A stretch of 64,000 nucleotides of DNA from Mytilisepta virgata (lineage: Eukaryota; Mollusca; Bivalvia; Mytilida; Mytilidae), in assembly GCA_028015205.1 (NCBI GenBank), contig CM051514.1, positions 3,596,001 to 3,660,000 of the forward strand, written 5' to 3'. This document shows positions 60,101 through 64,000 of this stretch, piece by piece. The notes under the pieces were generated by a model, which saw nothing but the letters and a program-made list of their open reading frames with translations, did not search any database and was not told where the DNA came from. The first letter of the stretch is position 1, and each line of letters begins with the position of its first letter. The position numbers were made by a program, and so were the translations under genes.

Positions 60101-63100
60101 AAATTACTATTAATGACAACACGGCAAATGTTGATGACCTACGACCAACTTCCGACACACCTTTGGAAAGTTCTGAAGCCACGCTAATAATTGAATATAA
60201 ACCATCAACGATAGTACCTATAAAAGAAGTGGAATTGTTGTCCACAGAAAACATCAAGTCTTACACAGTCAAATTCTATAATGAAGATGGCAGTGTAACC
60301 ACCAAACAGGTAAGTTTTATAATTTTATTTTTGAATGAATTGGTAGATACTAATATGACGTATTAACTTTGCCTTATAAATATACGGCTATAACAGTCTC
60401 ATGGAAAAATGGAGAAAATATTCGTCTGTAAGTGTTTAAATGATATATTACTTTGCTTTGGTTGCAGGTAGATGTTGGTGACAGTGCAACCAATGTTGGT
60501 GCACAGCCTGATATTACGAAAGTAGAGATAACAATAACACCTGCTGATAAAACCGACTCTAACAAACCAGTTAAGCTTCAACTTGGCATCCATGCATGTT
60601 TTGAAATAGGTAAGTATTGTGACAGGTAATTTCACTACTTAGGGATCGTGCACTAGTTTTTTAAAATAAAACGAACAAATATTTTCCTCGATGGAAAGTT
60701 GTTTAAAGGCTTATGGCATATCAAATATTTTTATTCAGTAAAAAAGAAAATTTACCAGAAATACTGGGATATTGTAATATGTAATGGATAACTAATCATT
60801 TGAAATTAATTGTCTATTGTTTTTCCTTTCAAGGAAGTACAACAACGATTCCATCGACAGTGACAGCTCCATCATTTTATATCTTTGTTTTTACAGACGA
60901 TAGTTTTATTTCTGTTGCTAAATAATGAATTCAAATACACCTGTTTTGTAGTGACAACTGCAACCGTAGAAAGGACATCTCCTGTTACAGGAACTACTGT
61001 AACACCGGGCATTACTGCCACAAGTAAGATTGGTTTTCATATTTGCATTGCGATTTCGTTTTCGTCACTTTTCAATTACACGCTTTAGGAAGTAAATGAA
61101 TTAATCGAGTGCACATATCTGAAAAGAAAATATTTCAGTTTCTTAGCATTTTAGTCATGTATGACATCTTTGAGCTTTGGATGGCACAAAGATCGACTAC
61201 ATTGTAATAGGATAAATTAAGAAAATATGTCAGCCTGTCCAATGAAATGGTGAAAAACATATACAATTATGAAAATATAATATTTCGTAAAAGATTCTTT
61301 AGAAACCATTTTTTATTTCCTTTGCTATGAGTTTCATCTTTCAAAAAACAACATATTCTGTTTTTTTAATTTTGATTTGATGCAAAACATATGTCACATT
61401 TGGTGATTCGTGACCCACCAAATTCTGGACTGTCGCTATTGAAAATAGGAATATTTGGTATTTGGTTATATGAATAAATATTTTTTTTTAATGGAGAATT
61501 ATTTTTAATAGAAGGAGTGTCAACGACTACACCAGTTTGTCAGATATCAAATGGAATGGAGTCTTTAAGCACAATACCATCTAGTCAAATTACTATTAAT
61601 GACAACACGGCAAATGTTGATGACCTACGACCAACTTCCGACACACCTTTGGAAAGTTCTGAAGCTACGCTAATAATTGAATATAAACCATCGACGATAG
61701 TACCTATAAAAGAAGTGGAATTGTTGTCCACAGAAAACATCAAGTCTTACACAGTCAAATTCTATAATGAAGATGGCAGTGTAACCACCAAACAGGTGAG
61801 TTTTATAATTTTATTTTTGAATGAATTGGTAGATACTAATATGACGTATTAACTTTGCCTTATAAATATACGGCTATAACAGTCTCATGGAAAAATGGAG
61901 AAAATATTCGTCTGTAAGTGTTTAAATGATATATTACTTTGCTTTGGTTGCAGGTAGATGTTGGTGACAGTGCAACCAATGTTGGTGCACAGCCTGATAT
62001 TACGAAAGTAGAGATAACAATAACACCTGCTGATAAAACCGACTCTAACAAACCAGTTAAGCTTCAACTTGGCATCCATGCATGTTTTGAAATAGGTAAG
62101 TATTGTGACAGGTAATTTCACTACTTAGGGATCGTGCACTAGTTTTTTAAAATAAAACGAACAAATATTTTCCTCGATGGAAAGTTGTTTAAAGGATTAT
62201 GGCATATCAAATATTTTTATTCAGTAAAAAAGAAAATTTACCAGAAATACTGGGATATTGTAATATGTAATGGATAACTAATCATTTGAAATTAATTGTC
62301 TATTGTTTTTCCTTTCAAGGAAGTACAACAACGATTCCATCGACAGTGACAGCTCCAGCGACATCACCCATGACCGTTTCGAAGACAACAGGAGCGTCTT
62401 CTACTCAAACCGGGGCAACAACTTCGGTGTCAACGAAACCATCCAGCACTGTTGAAGGTAATAGCAGACGGAAAAATTGTAGTCCACATATGATTTTATG
62501 ATAATATTTCTTCTTAATAACATTTACTTCAGGGACAGTTTTGTATTAACAAAAAAAGCGTTGAATGATTAAAATCCATAAAAGTAATTCGTTGTTGAAG
62601 GTGAAACATTTTTCTGCAACTTACATAATAAAAAAAAGAAACATCTTTAGGAACTTCACATGTAATGTCCGAAAAATAGACGAAGAAAACAATTTTCAAT
62701 AATATTTTCATGATTATGCCTTATGCAAAATTCTGTCCTTCTTGTTCTAAAATGTGTGTTTGAAAATTAAGATTTAGATATGAATTGAATATTTTACAAT
62801 CCTTTAGATAAATGTACTCAAAAGTGGATATTATACATACGGAGTTCTTTTTAAAATTGCGTTTTTTTTTGTGTATGCATTGGATTATGAAAGAAACTTT
62901 CTTACCTATTTCGGTCATTTTGCATTTGAATATGAAGATCTCGTGCATAAAAACTGGCATCATGGAATATTCATAATAAAAGTTATTTAATATTGAGGAT
63001 TATTAAACATTTGAATGTACAAAGAATGTAGTTGTGATAAATATTTGGCGATGAATCATTTTATATCTTTGTTTTTACAGACGATAGTTTTATTTCTGTT

Positions 63101-63979
63101 GCTAAATAATGAATTCAAATACACCTGTTTTGTAGTGACAACTGCAACCGTAGAAAGGACATCTCCTGTTACAGGAACTACTGTAACACCGGGCATTACT
63201 GCCACAAGTAAGATTGGTTTTCATATTTGCATTGCGATTTCGTTTTCGTCACTTTTCAATTACATGCTTTAGGAATTAAATGAATTAATCGAGTGCACAT
63301 ATCTGAAAAGAAAATATTTCAGTTTCTTAGCATTTTAGTCATGTATGACATCTTTGAGCTTTGGATGGCACAAAGATCGACTACATTGTAATAGGATAAA
63401 TTGAGAAAATATGTCAGCCTGTCCAATGAAATGGTGAAAAACATATACAATTATAAAAATTAAATATTTCGTAAAAGATTCTTTAGAAAACCATTTTTTA
63501 TTTCCTTACTATGAGTTTCATCATTCAAAAAACAACATGTTCTTTTTTTTTAAATTTTGATTTGATGCAAAATATTTTTCACATTTGGTGATTGGTGATG
63601 CACCAAATTCTGGAAAGTCACTATTGAAAATAGACATATGTGGTATTGGGTTATATGAATAAATATTTTTTTTAATCGAGAATTATTTTTAATAGAAGGA
63701 GTATCAACGACTACACCAGTTTGTCAGATATCAAATGGAATGGAGTCTTTAAGCACAATACCATCTAGTCAAATTACTATTAATGACAACACGGCAAATG
63801 TTGATGACCTACGACCAACTTCCGACACACCTTTGGAAAGTTCTGAAGCCACGCTAATAATTGAATATAAACCATCAACGATAGTACCTATAAAAGAAGT
63901 GGAATTGTTGTCCACAGAAAACATCAAGTCTTACACAGTCAAATTCTATAATGAAGATGGCAGTGTAACCACCAAACAG
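127..63979 (+). CDS. Internal part of one giant multi-exon gene for a mucin-like, discoidin-like-domain repeat protein
   Basis: Seen: 32 copies of exon A, 31 of B, 30 full C plus one truncated C, 25 intact D and 32 E, all on the + strand with AG acceptors and GT donors. Joining them gives about 21,480 nt with no stop, provided the damaged exon C copy at 60834 is skipped. Domain order is a two-cysteine domain (A+B, 141 residues), then Thr/Ser-rich linkers C, D and E, repeated. There are no tryptophans and no N-x-S/T sites in the repeat exons. Exon C is about 54% Ser/Thr (25 of 46), so dense O-glycosylation is likely. The alternation of a compact disulfide domain with mucin-like linkers suggests a secreted or cell-surface matrix or mucus protein; that is inference. 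The N- and C-termini lie outside the window. I do not recognise a named gene. The alternative is a non-expressed macrosatellite, but intact frames and splice sites in nearly all copies argue against it. Confidence 0.88.
190..522 (+). other. E/A intron (phase 1), 333 bp in this copy
   Basis: GTAAGATT donor, then AT-rich sequence and a T-rich tract ending in the AAAG or GAAG acceptor. No gene inside. In some copies it is 341 bp, because GGCAATTT is present between short AATT repeats. In the second family it is about 490 bp and mostly unalignable by eye. Confidence 0.85.
523..2222 (+). CDS. Cassette 1 (exons A-E), reference copy
   Basis: Exons: A 523-803, B 967-1108, C 1334-1471, D 1741-1815, E 2160-2222. 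A opens GVSTTTPVCQ and ends TTRQ before GTAAGT (phase 0). B starts VDVGDS and ends with HACFE and a split Gly codon. A+B contain exactly two Cys, one at each end, and the stretch GMDSVSTIPSSQIT just after the first Cys matches the start of F5/8 type C domains. Near the end, KSYTVKFYNEDG, KKVEIIITP and VKLQLGIHAC align with the later strands of that fold. C (46 residues, 25 Ser/Thr), D (25) and E (21) are mucin-like linkers. In this copy D ends Thr (ACA), a variant shared only with cassette 4; the others have Lys. Confidence 0.9.
804..966 (+). other. A/B intron (phase 0), 163 bp, splits the two-cysteine domain
   Basis: The only phase 0 intron of the cassette. GTAAGTGT donor and GATTGCAG acceptor. 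The second-family version is about 158 bp with a different body but the same TTGCAG acceptor. Confidence 0.88.
1472..1740 (+). other. C/D intron (phase 1), 269 bp
   Basis: It has a weak donor, GTAATATT, in every copy (GTAATAGC in the second family). A variable run of T lies in the middle. Acceptor TTTTTATCAG. No gene inside. Confidence 0.85.
1816..2159 (+). other. D/E intron (phase 1), 344 bp
   Basis: GTAAGAGA donor, body with an XhoI-like CTCGAG, acceptor TTCTTACAACAG. I see no gene or RNA inside. Parts of it (GATGCATAATTCT, GTGTCCTTAAATTT) can be recognised faintly in the second-family C'/E' intron. Confidence 0.85.
2556..4255 (+). CDS. Cassette 2 (exons A-E)
   Basis: Exons: A 2556-2836, B 3000-3141, C 3367-3504, D 3775-3849, E 4193-4255. 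Exon D has one Glu-to-Lys change (QSE to QSK). The C/D intron contains the ATGTATTCC variant, so exon C reads on into the intron for a further 25 codons or so if unspliced. Confidence 0.9.
4596..6292 (+). CDS. Cassette 3 (exons A-E)
   Basis: Exons: A 4596-4876, B 5040-5181, C 5404-5541, D 5812-5886, E 6230-6292. Exon A has a Val-to-Ile change (KSYTIKF). The B/C intron is 3 bp shorter, with one ATT lost from the ATTATT run. The E/A intron before it carries the 8-bp GGCAATTT insertion. Confidence 0.9.
6633..8333 (+). CDS. Cassette 4 (exons A-E)
   Basis: Exons: A 6633-6913, B 7077-7218, C 7444-7581, D 7852-7926, E 8271-8333. Exon C has a Thr-to-Ser change (PGS for PGT). D ends Thr (ACA), as in cassette 1. 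All splice sites match the consensus copy. Confidence 0.9.
8667..10365 (+). CDS. Cassette 5 (exons A-E)
   Basis: Exons: A 8667-8947, B 9111-9252, C 9478-9615, D 9884-9958, E 10303-10365. The exon C acceptor reads CCATTTGAAG instead of CCATTTTAAG. This removes an upstream stop, so the open frame of exon C extends back into the intron to about 9444. The AG and the phase are unchanged. Confidence 0.9.
10706..12402 (+). CDS. Cassette 6 (exons A-E)
   Basis: Exons: A 10706-10986, B 11150-11291, C 11517-11654, D 11922-11996, E 12340-12402. No amino-acid change noticed in A. The exon C polypyrimidine tract has a G (ATTGTTTCC), and the T run in the C/D intron is shortened. Confidence 0.9.
12743..14442 (+). 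CDS. Cassette 7 (exons A-E)
   Basis: Exons: A 12743-13023, B 13187-13328, C 13554-13691, D 13961-14035, E 14380-14442. It matches the consensus protein copy. Its C/D intron is of the short (GGATATTTAAG) type. Confidence 0.9.
14776..16476 (+). CDS. Cassette 8 (exons A-E)
   Basis: Exons: A 14776-15056, B 15220-15361, C 15587-15724, D 15995-16069, E 16414-16476. It matches the consensus protein copy. The A/B intron has TGGTATTTATT rather than TGGTAATTATT, which only lengthens the read-through frame behind exon A. Confidence 0.9.
16810..18510 (+). CDS. Cassette 9 (exons A-E)
   Basis: Exons: A 16810-17090, B 17254-17395, C 17621-17758, D 18030-18104, E 18448-18510. It shares intron variants (AATATGTTTTCC before exon C, ATGTATTCC after it) with cassette 11, which suggests the two descend from one copy. 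Confidence 0.9.
18844..20544 (+). CDS. Cassette 10 (exons A-E)
   Basis: Exons: A 18844-19124, B 19288-19429, C 19655-19792, D 20063-20137, E 20482-20544. Exon A has a private Thr-to-Met change (DKMANVDD), a single ACG-to-ATG transition of the kind expected from CpG decay. Confidence 0.9.
20878..22578 (+). CDS. Cassette 11 (exons A-E)
   Basis: Exons: A 20878-21158, B 21322-21463, C 21689-21826, D 22098-22172, E 22516-22578. The protein is the consensus copy. Intron variants around exon C match cassette 9, which lies 4,068 bp (two units) upstream. Confidence 0.9.
22919..24618 (+). CDS. Cassette 12 (exons A-E)
   Basis: Exons: A 22919-23199, B 23363-23504, C 23730-23867, D 24137-24211, E 24556-24618. 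Exon B has a Gly-to-Ser change (VDVSDSA). The E/A intron before it carries the 8-bp GGCAATTT insertion. Confidence 0.9.
24952..26651 (+). CDS. Cassette 13 (exons A-E)
   Basis: Exons: A 24952-25232, B 25396-25537, C 25763-25900, D 26170-26244, E 26589-26651. Exon A has a private Ser-to-Phe change (LVFTEN). Splice sites are unchanged. Confidence 0.9.
26985..28684 (+). CDS. Cassette 14 (exons A-E)
   Basis: Exons: A 26985-27265, B 27429-27570, C 27796-27933, D 28203-28277, E 28622-28684. Exon B has a silent GTG-to-GTC change (GATGTCAAG), also found in cassettes 17-19. Confidence 0.9.
29018..30718 (+). CDS. Cassette 15 (exons A-E)
   Basis: Exons: A 29018-29298, B 29462-29603, C 29830-29967, D 30238-30312, E 30656-30718. 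Exon B has a Gly-to-Asp change (VDVDDSA). From the E/A intron of this cassette to cassette 26, the 8-bp GGCAATTT segment is always present apart from small variants. Confidence 0.9.
31059..32758 (+). CDS. Cassette 16 (exons A-E), first with the GTE form of exon D
   Basis: Exons: A 31059-31339, B 31503-31644, C 31870-32007, D 32277-32351, E 32696-32758. Exon A has Ala-to-Ser (DKTSNVDD) and Tyr-to-Asn (KFNNEDG); exon B has Tyr-to-His (DSHKP). Exon D switches from VQSEV to VGTEV. The B/C intron (TTCTTGTTTGTT, CAAACATTTTTTTCAT) is the type found in cassettes 18 and 22, and mostly in 20. Confidence 0.9.
33099..34798 (+). CDS. Cassette 17 (exons A-E), odd member of the two-unit repeat
   Basis: Exons: A 33099-33379, B 33543-33684, C 33910-34047, D 34317-34391, E 34736-34798. 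The protein is the consensus copy with the GTE form of D. Exon E has a silent GTA-to-GTT change. The D/E intron has the CTTCGAGGACAAAATAAAAC variant, found again 4,081 bp downstream. Confidence 0.9.
35140..36839 (+). CDS. Cassette 18 (exons A-E), even member of the two-unit repeat
   Basis: Exons: A 35140-35420, B 35584-35725, C 35951-36088, D 36358-36432, E 36777-36839. Even-type markers lie in the introns: CTTTTTGTAG and ACAGGTGAAAG after exon A, and GGCATAGGTTT after exon B. The coding sequence is the consensus with the GTE form of D. Confidence 0.9.
37180..38879 (+). CDS. Cassette 19 (exons A-E), odd member
   Basis: Exons: A 37180-37460, B 37624-37765, C 37991-38128, D 38398-38472, E 38817-38879. 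Every intron marker I checked matches cassette 17, exactly 4,081 bp upstream. Confidence 0.9.
39221..40920 (+). CDS. Cassette 20 (exons A-E), even member
   Basis: Exons: A 39221-39501, B 39665-39806, C 40032-40169, D 40439-40513, E 40858-40920. Even-type intron markers as in cassette 18, except that the exon C tract is TTTTTTCCAT. Exon E has Glu-to-Lys (TAKRTS), and its acceptor tract has CTGATTTG in place of CTGTTTTG; both changes recur in cassette 22. Confidence 0.9.
41261..42960 (+). CDS. Cassette 21 (exons A-E), odd member
   Basis: Exons: A 41261-41541, B 41705-41846, C 42072-42209, D 42479-42553, E 42898-42960. Odd-type markers. Exon C has a silent AGC-to-AGT change. The protein is the consensus with the GTE form of D. 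Confidence 0.9.
43302..45001 (+). CDS. Cassette 22 (exons A-E), even member
   Basis: Exons: A 43302-43582, B 43746-43887, C 44113-44250, D 44520-44594, E 44939-45001. Even-type markers. Exon E again has Lys for Glu and the CTGATTTG acceptor variant, as in cassette 20. Confidence 0.9.
45342..47040 (+). CDS. Cassette 23 (exons A-E), odd member that reverts to the QSE form of D
   Basis: Exons: A 45342-45622, B 45786-45927, C 46153-46290, D 46559-46633, E 46978-47040. A and B are odd-type, but exon D is VQSEV with a Pro-to-Gln change (GTQQ), and the C/D intron is the longer GGATAATTTAAG type. The two-unit repeat breaks down inside this cassette. Confidence 0.9.
47382..49079 (+). CDS. Cassette 24 (exons A-E), diverging edge copy
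   Basis: Exons: A 47382-47662, B 47826-47967, C 48196-48333, D 48603-48677, E 49017-49079. Exon A has Ser-to-Asn (PSNQ) and Thr-to-Met (PSMTV). Exon D reads ELGTEV and GTQQ, and its acceptor is a TAGCAG tandem at 48597-48602. Introns carry many private changes, the start of a rise in divergence toward the second family. Confidence 0.88.
48597..48602 (+). promoter_or_regulatory. Tandem (NAGNAG) splice acceptor TAGCAG before exon D, cassette 24
   Basis: Other copies read TTATCAG here; this one reads TTAGCAG, creating a second AG three bases upstream. Its use would add one Ala to the linker. Confidence 0.5.
49421..51120 (+). CDS. Cassette 25 (exons A-E), last intact main-family copy
   Basis: Exons: A 49421-49701, B 49865-50006, C 50233-50370, D 50640-50714, E 51058-51120. 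Exon A starts GASTTT (GTG to GCG) and ends CAG before GTAAGT, as in the second family, rather than CAA. Exon B has Gln-to-Lys (GTKPD). Exon E has Pro-to-Ala (TSAVTG) and a weaker donor, GTAGGA. Confidence 0.88.
51460..52985 (+). CDS. Cassette 26, hybrid of the two families (A, B, C', E')
   Basis: Exons: A 51460-51740, B 51904-52045, C' 52268-52405, E' 52914-52985. Exon A and most of B are main-family, with Val-to-Ile near the first Cys and SAIPSG. From about 52010 onward the sequence is second-family: the end of B (AACTTGGC, GAAATAG), the B/C intron, C' (VTAPATSPITVLRTTGASS) and E' (VTTATVERTSPVTGT). C' keeps the 138-nt length and phase 1 ends. E' is 72 nt because its acceptor lies 9 nt further upstream. 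Exon D is a pseudoexon (52553-52632); skipping it keeps the frame, since C' and E' are both phase 1. This copy lacks about 176 bp of the C'/E' intron present in cassettes 27-29 and 31. Confidence 0.85.
52553..52632 (+). pseudogene. Decayed exon D (pseudoexon) of cassette 26
   Basis: An acceptor-like TTGTTGCAG is followed by sequence that still resembles exon D near its end (ACATCTTTAGGAACTTCGCA, then ATGTAACG). The donor GTAAG has become ATAG, and the phase 1 frame ends at TAG 52630-52632. A run of nine A lies inside. It cannot act as a normal internal exon. Confidence 0.75.
53474..53479 (+). promoter_or_regulatory. Tandem (NAGNAG) splice acceptor TAGAAG before exon A', cassette 27
   Basis: Either AG can be used and the frame is kept; the two products differ by replacing Arg with Lys-Gly at the linker/domain junction. 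The same hexamer precedes every A' exon: 55655, 57838, 60023, 61509 and 63693. Main-family copies have only a single AG here. Confidence 0.6.
53480..55170 (+). CDS. Cassette 27, second family (A', B', C', E')
   Basis: Exons: A' 53480-53760, B' 53919-54060, C' 54285-54422, E' 55099-55170, giving 633 nt or 211 codons. A' differs from main A by mostly conservative changes (GMESLSTIP, DNTANVDD, EYKPSTIVPIKEVELLS, TTKQ) and keeps both Cys with B'. B' has GAQPDITKVEITITPA and DSNKP. The A' acceptor is a TAGAAG tandem, so a start at 53477 is equally in frame and would replace Arg by Lys-Gly. Confidence 0.86.
54423..55098 (+). other. C'/E' intron of the second family, 676 bp, containing the exon D relic
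   Basis: One fused intron runs from the C' donor to the E' acceptor TTTTGTAG, holding the exon D relic (54566-54644). About 176 bp (54845 to roughly 55022) are absent from cassette 26, where GCATT runs straight into TTTATATC. No coding sequence is supported in it. Confidence 0.78.
54566..54644 (+). pseudogene. Decayed exon D of cassette 27
   Basis: Same relic as in cassette 26, but the A run is eight long. This shifts the frame and brings an earlier stop (TAG 54613-54615). The acceptor CAG is still present; the donor is absent. Confidence 0.75.
55661..57352 (+). CDS. Cassette 28, second family (A', B', C', E')
   Basis: Exons: A' 55661-55941, B' 56100-56241, C' 56466-56603, E' 57281-57352. 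A' and B' encode the same protein as cassette 27. C' has Thr-to-Ala (SPMAVSK). The intron after E' carries the ACACGCTTTAGG and GTGACCCACC variants that recur after E' of cassette 30. Confidence 0.86.
56747..56826 (+). pseudogene. Decayed exon D of cassette 28
   Basis: Relic with acceptor CAG and a nine-A run; the frame is open until TAG 56824-56826, and there is no GT donor. Confidence 0.75.
57844..59537 (+). CDS. Cassette 29, second family (A', B', C', E')
   Basis: Exons: A' 57844-58124, B' 58283-58424, C' 58649-58786, E' 59466-59537. The donor of A' is GTGAGT rather than GTAAGT. Silent changes in A' (GAAGCTACG, CCATCGACG) and the GGTAATTTCAC intron marker match cassette 31. The exon D relic has lost its CAG acceptor (now GAAG). 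Confidence 0.86.
58930..59008 (+). pseudogene. Decayed exon D of cassette 29, acceptor also mutated
   Basis: The acceptor region reads TTGTTGAAG rather than TTGTTGCAG, the A run is eight long and the donor is gone. This is further decay than in cassettes 26-28. Confidence 0.72.
60029..61023 (+). CDS. Cassette 30, second family, exon C destroyed by an internal deletion
   Basis: Exons: A' 60029-60309, B' 60468-60609, E' 60952-61023; a 37-38-nt remnant of C' lies at 60834-60871. About 698 bp are missing between the middle of C' and the intron just before E'. If B' is spliced to E' both are phase 1 and the frame continues, giving a 165-codon cassette. If the remnant is used, it has no donor and meets an in-frame TAA at 60923-60925. 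Sequence left of the break matches the cassette 29/31 subtype, while the intron after E' matches the cassette 28 subtype, so this copy is mosaic. Confidence 0.78.
60834..60871 (+). pseudogene. Truncated exon C' of cassette 30
   Basis: The acceptor TTTCAAG and the first 37-38 nt of exon C' are intact up to GACAGCTCCA. The sequence then jumps to TCATTTTATATC, which normally lies just before exon E'. Read on in frame, it stops at 60923-60925. Confidence 0.85.
61515..63207 (+). CDS. Cassette 31, second family (A', B', C', E')
   Basis: Exons: A' 61515-61795, B' 61954-62095, C' 62320-62457, E' 63136-63207. It shares the GTGAGT donor, the silent exon A' changes and the decayed GAAG exon D acceptor with cassette 29. 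The protein is the same as cassette 29 as far as I can read. Confidence 0.86.
62601..62679 (+). pseudogene. Decayed exon D of cassette 31, acceptor also mutated
   Basis: Identical state to cassette 29 (GAAG acceptor, eight-A run, no donor), consistent with a shared origin. Cassette 30 has no relic because of its deletion. Confidence 0.72.
63699..63979 (+). CDS. Cassette 32, exon A' only (cut by the window end)
   Basis: Full 281-nt A' exon ending CAG before GTAAGT. The first Val codon is GTA rather than GTG, with no protein effect. The preceding intron matches that of cassette 30 (AAAGTCACTATTG, ATAGACATATG). Exon B' lies beyond the window. Confidence 0.86.
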
Positions 63980-64000
63980 GTAAGTTTTATAATTTTATTT

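Larger units (their letters stand above)
55099..63135 (+). repeat. Two-unit repeat in the second family, about 4,368 bp, second copy shortened by about 698 bp
   Basis: Exon E' of cassettes 27, 29 and 31 (55099, 59466, 63136) and the alternating introns after E' (ATGCTTTAGG versus ACGCTTTAGG; GATGCACC versus GACCCACC) give a two-unit period. The first copy spans 4,367 bp and the second 3,670 bp. The pattern is imperfect: cassette 30 is mosaic. Confidence 0.65.
52046..64000 (+). repeat. Second-family tandem array, period 2181-2185 bp
   Basis: Exon A' starts at 53480, 55661, 57844, 60029, 61515 and 63699. Steps are 2181, 2183, 2185, 1486 (the deleted copy) and 2184 bp. Introns are clearly homologous in places to the main family but strongly diverged, while the exons remain easy to align. 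Confidence 0.93.

Noticed and set aside
1..64000. CRISPR array or bacterial repeat locus
   Set aside because: The repeat unit is 2 kb with exon-intron structure; there are no short repeats with unique spacers and no cas-like genes.
52046..64000. Transposable element origin of the second family
   Set aside because: No reverse transcriptase, transposase, terminal repeats or target duplications were seen; it shares all the main exons with the first family.

Overview
The window is a long stretch of one eukaryotic (animal) gene on the + strand. It is AT-rich, with short GT-AG introns and no bacterial-type gene. All of it is a tandem array of one five-exon cassette. Neither the first exon, promoter, signal peptide, last exon nor poly(A) site lies inside the window, so the gene runs off both ends. 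The organism is most likely an invertebrate, possibly a mollusc such as a bivalve; this rests only on the style of the protein and base composition, and is low confidence.

Each cassette has five exons. Exon A (281 nt) and exon B (142 nt) together encode a domain of about 141 residues with one cysteine near each end. It resembles a divergent F5/8 type C (discoidin-like) domain that lacks tryptophan. Exons C (138 nt), D (75 nt) and E (63 nt) encode Ser/Thr-rich, mucin-like linkers. All introns are phase 1 except A/B, which is phase 0. A whole cassette is therefore 699 nt (233 codons) with matching ends, and tandem copies join in one open frame. With the splice sites I assign, the window holds about 21.5 kb of coding sequence (about 7,160 codons) from a giant, probably secreted or surface, mucin-like protein.

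Layout. 127-51120: main family, a leading exon E and 25 complete cassettes with a period of 2033-2041 bp. Between about 31 and 47 kb these form a 4,081-bp two-unit higher-order repeat. 51460-52985: a hybrid cassette that switches from the main family to a second family inside exon B. 53480-64000: second family, period 2181-2185 bp, with diverged introns. In it exon D has decayed to a pseudoexon and exon E is 72 nt. One of these cassettes (60029-61023) has lost about 698 bp, including most of exon C. The window ends just after the 32nd exon A.

The core copies are nearly identical in introns as well as exons, so the array expanded or was homogenised recently. Between the two families the exons are kept while the introns differ strongly, which suggests selection on the protein. 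No RNA gene, CRISPR array, transposon or separate gene was seen.
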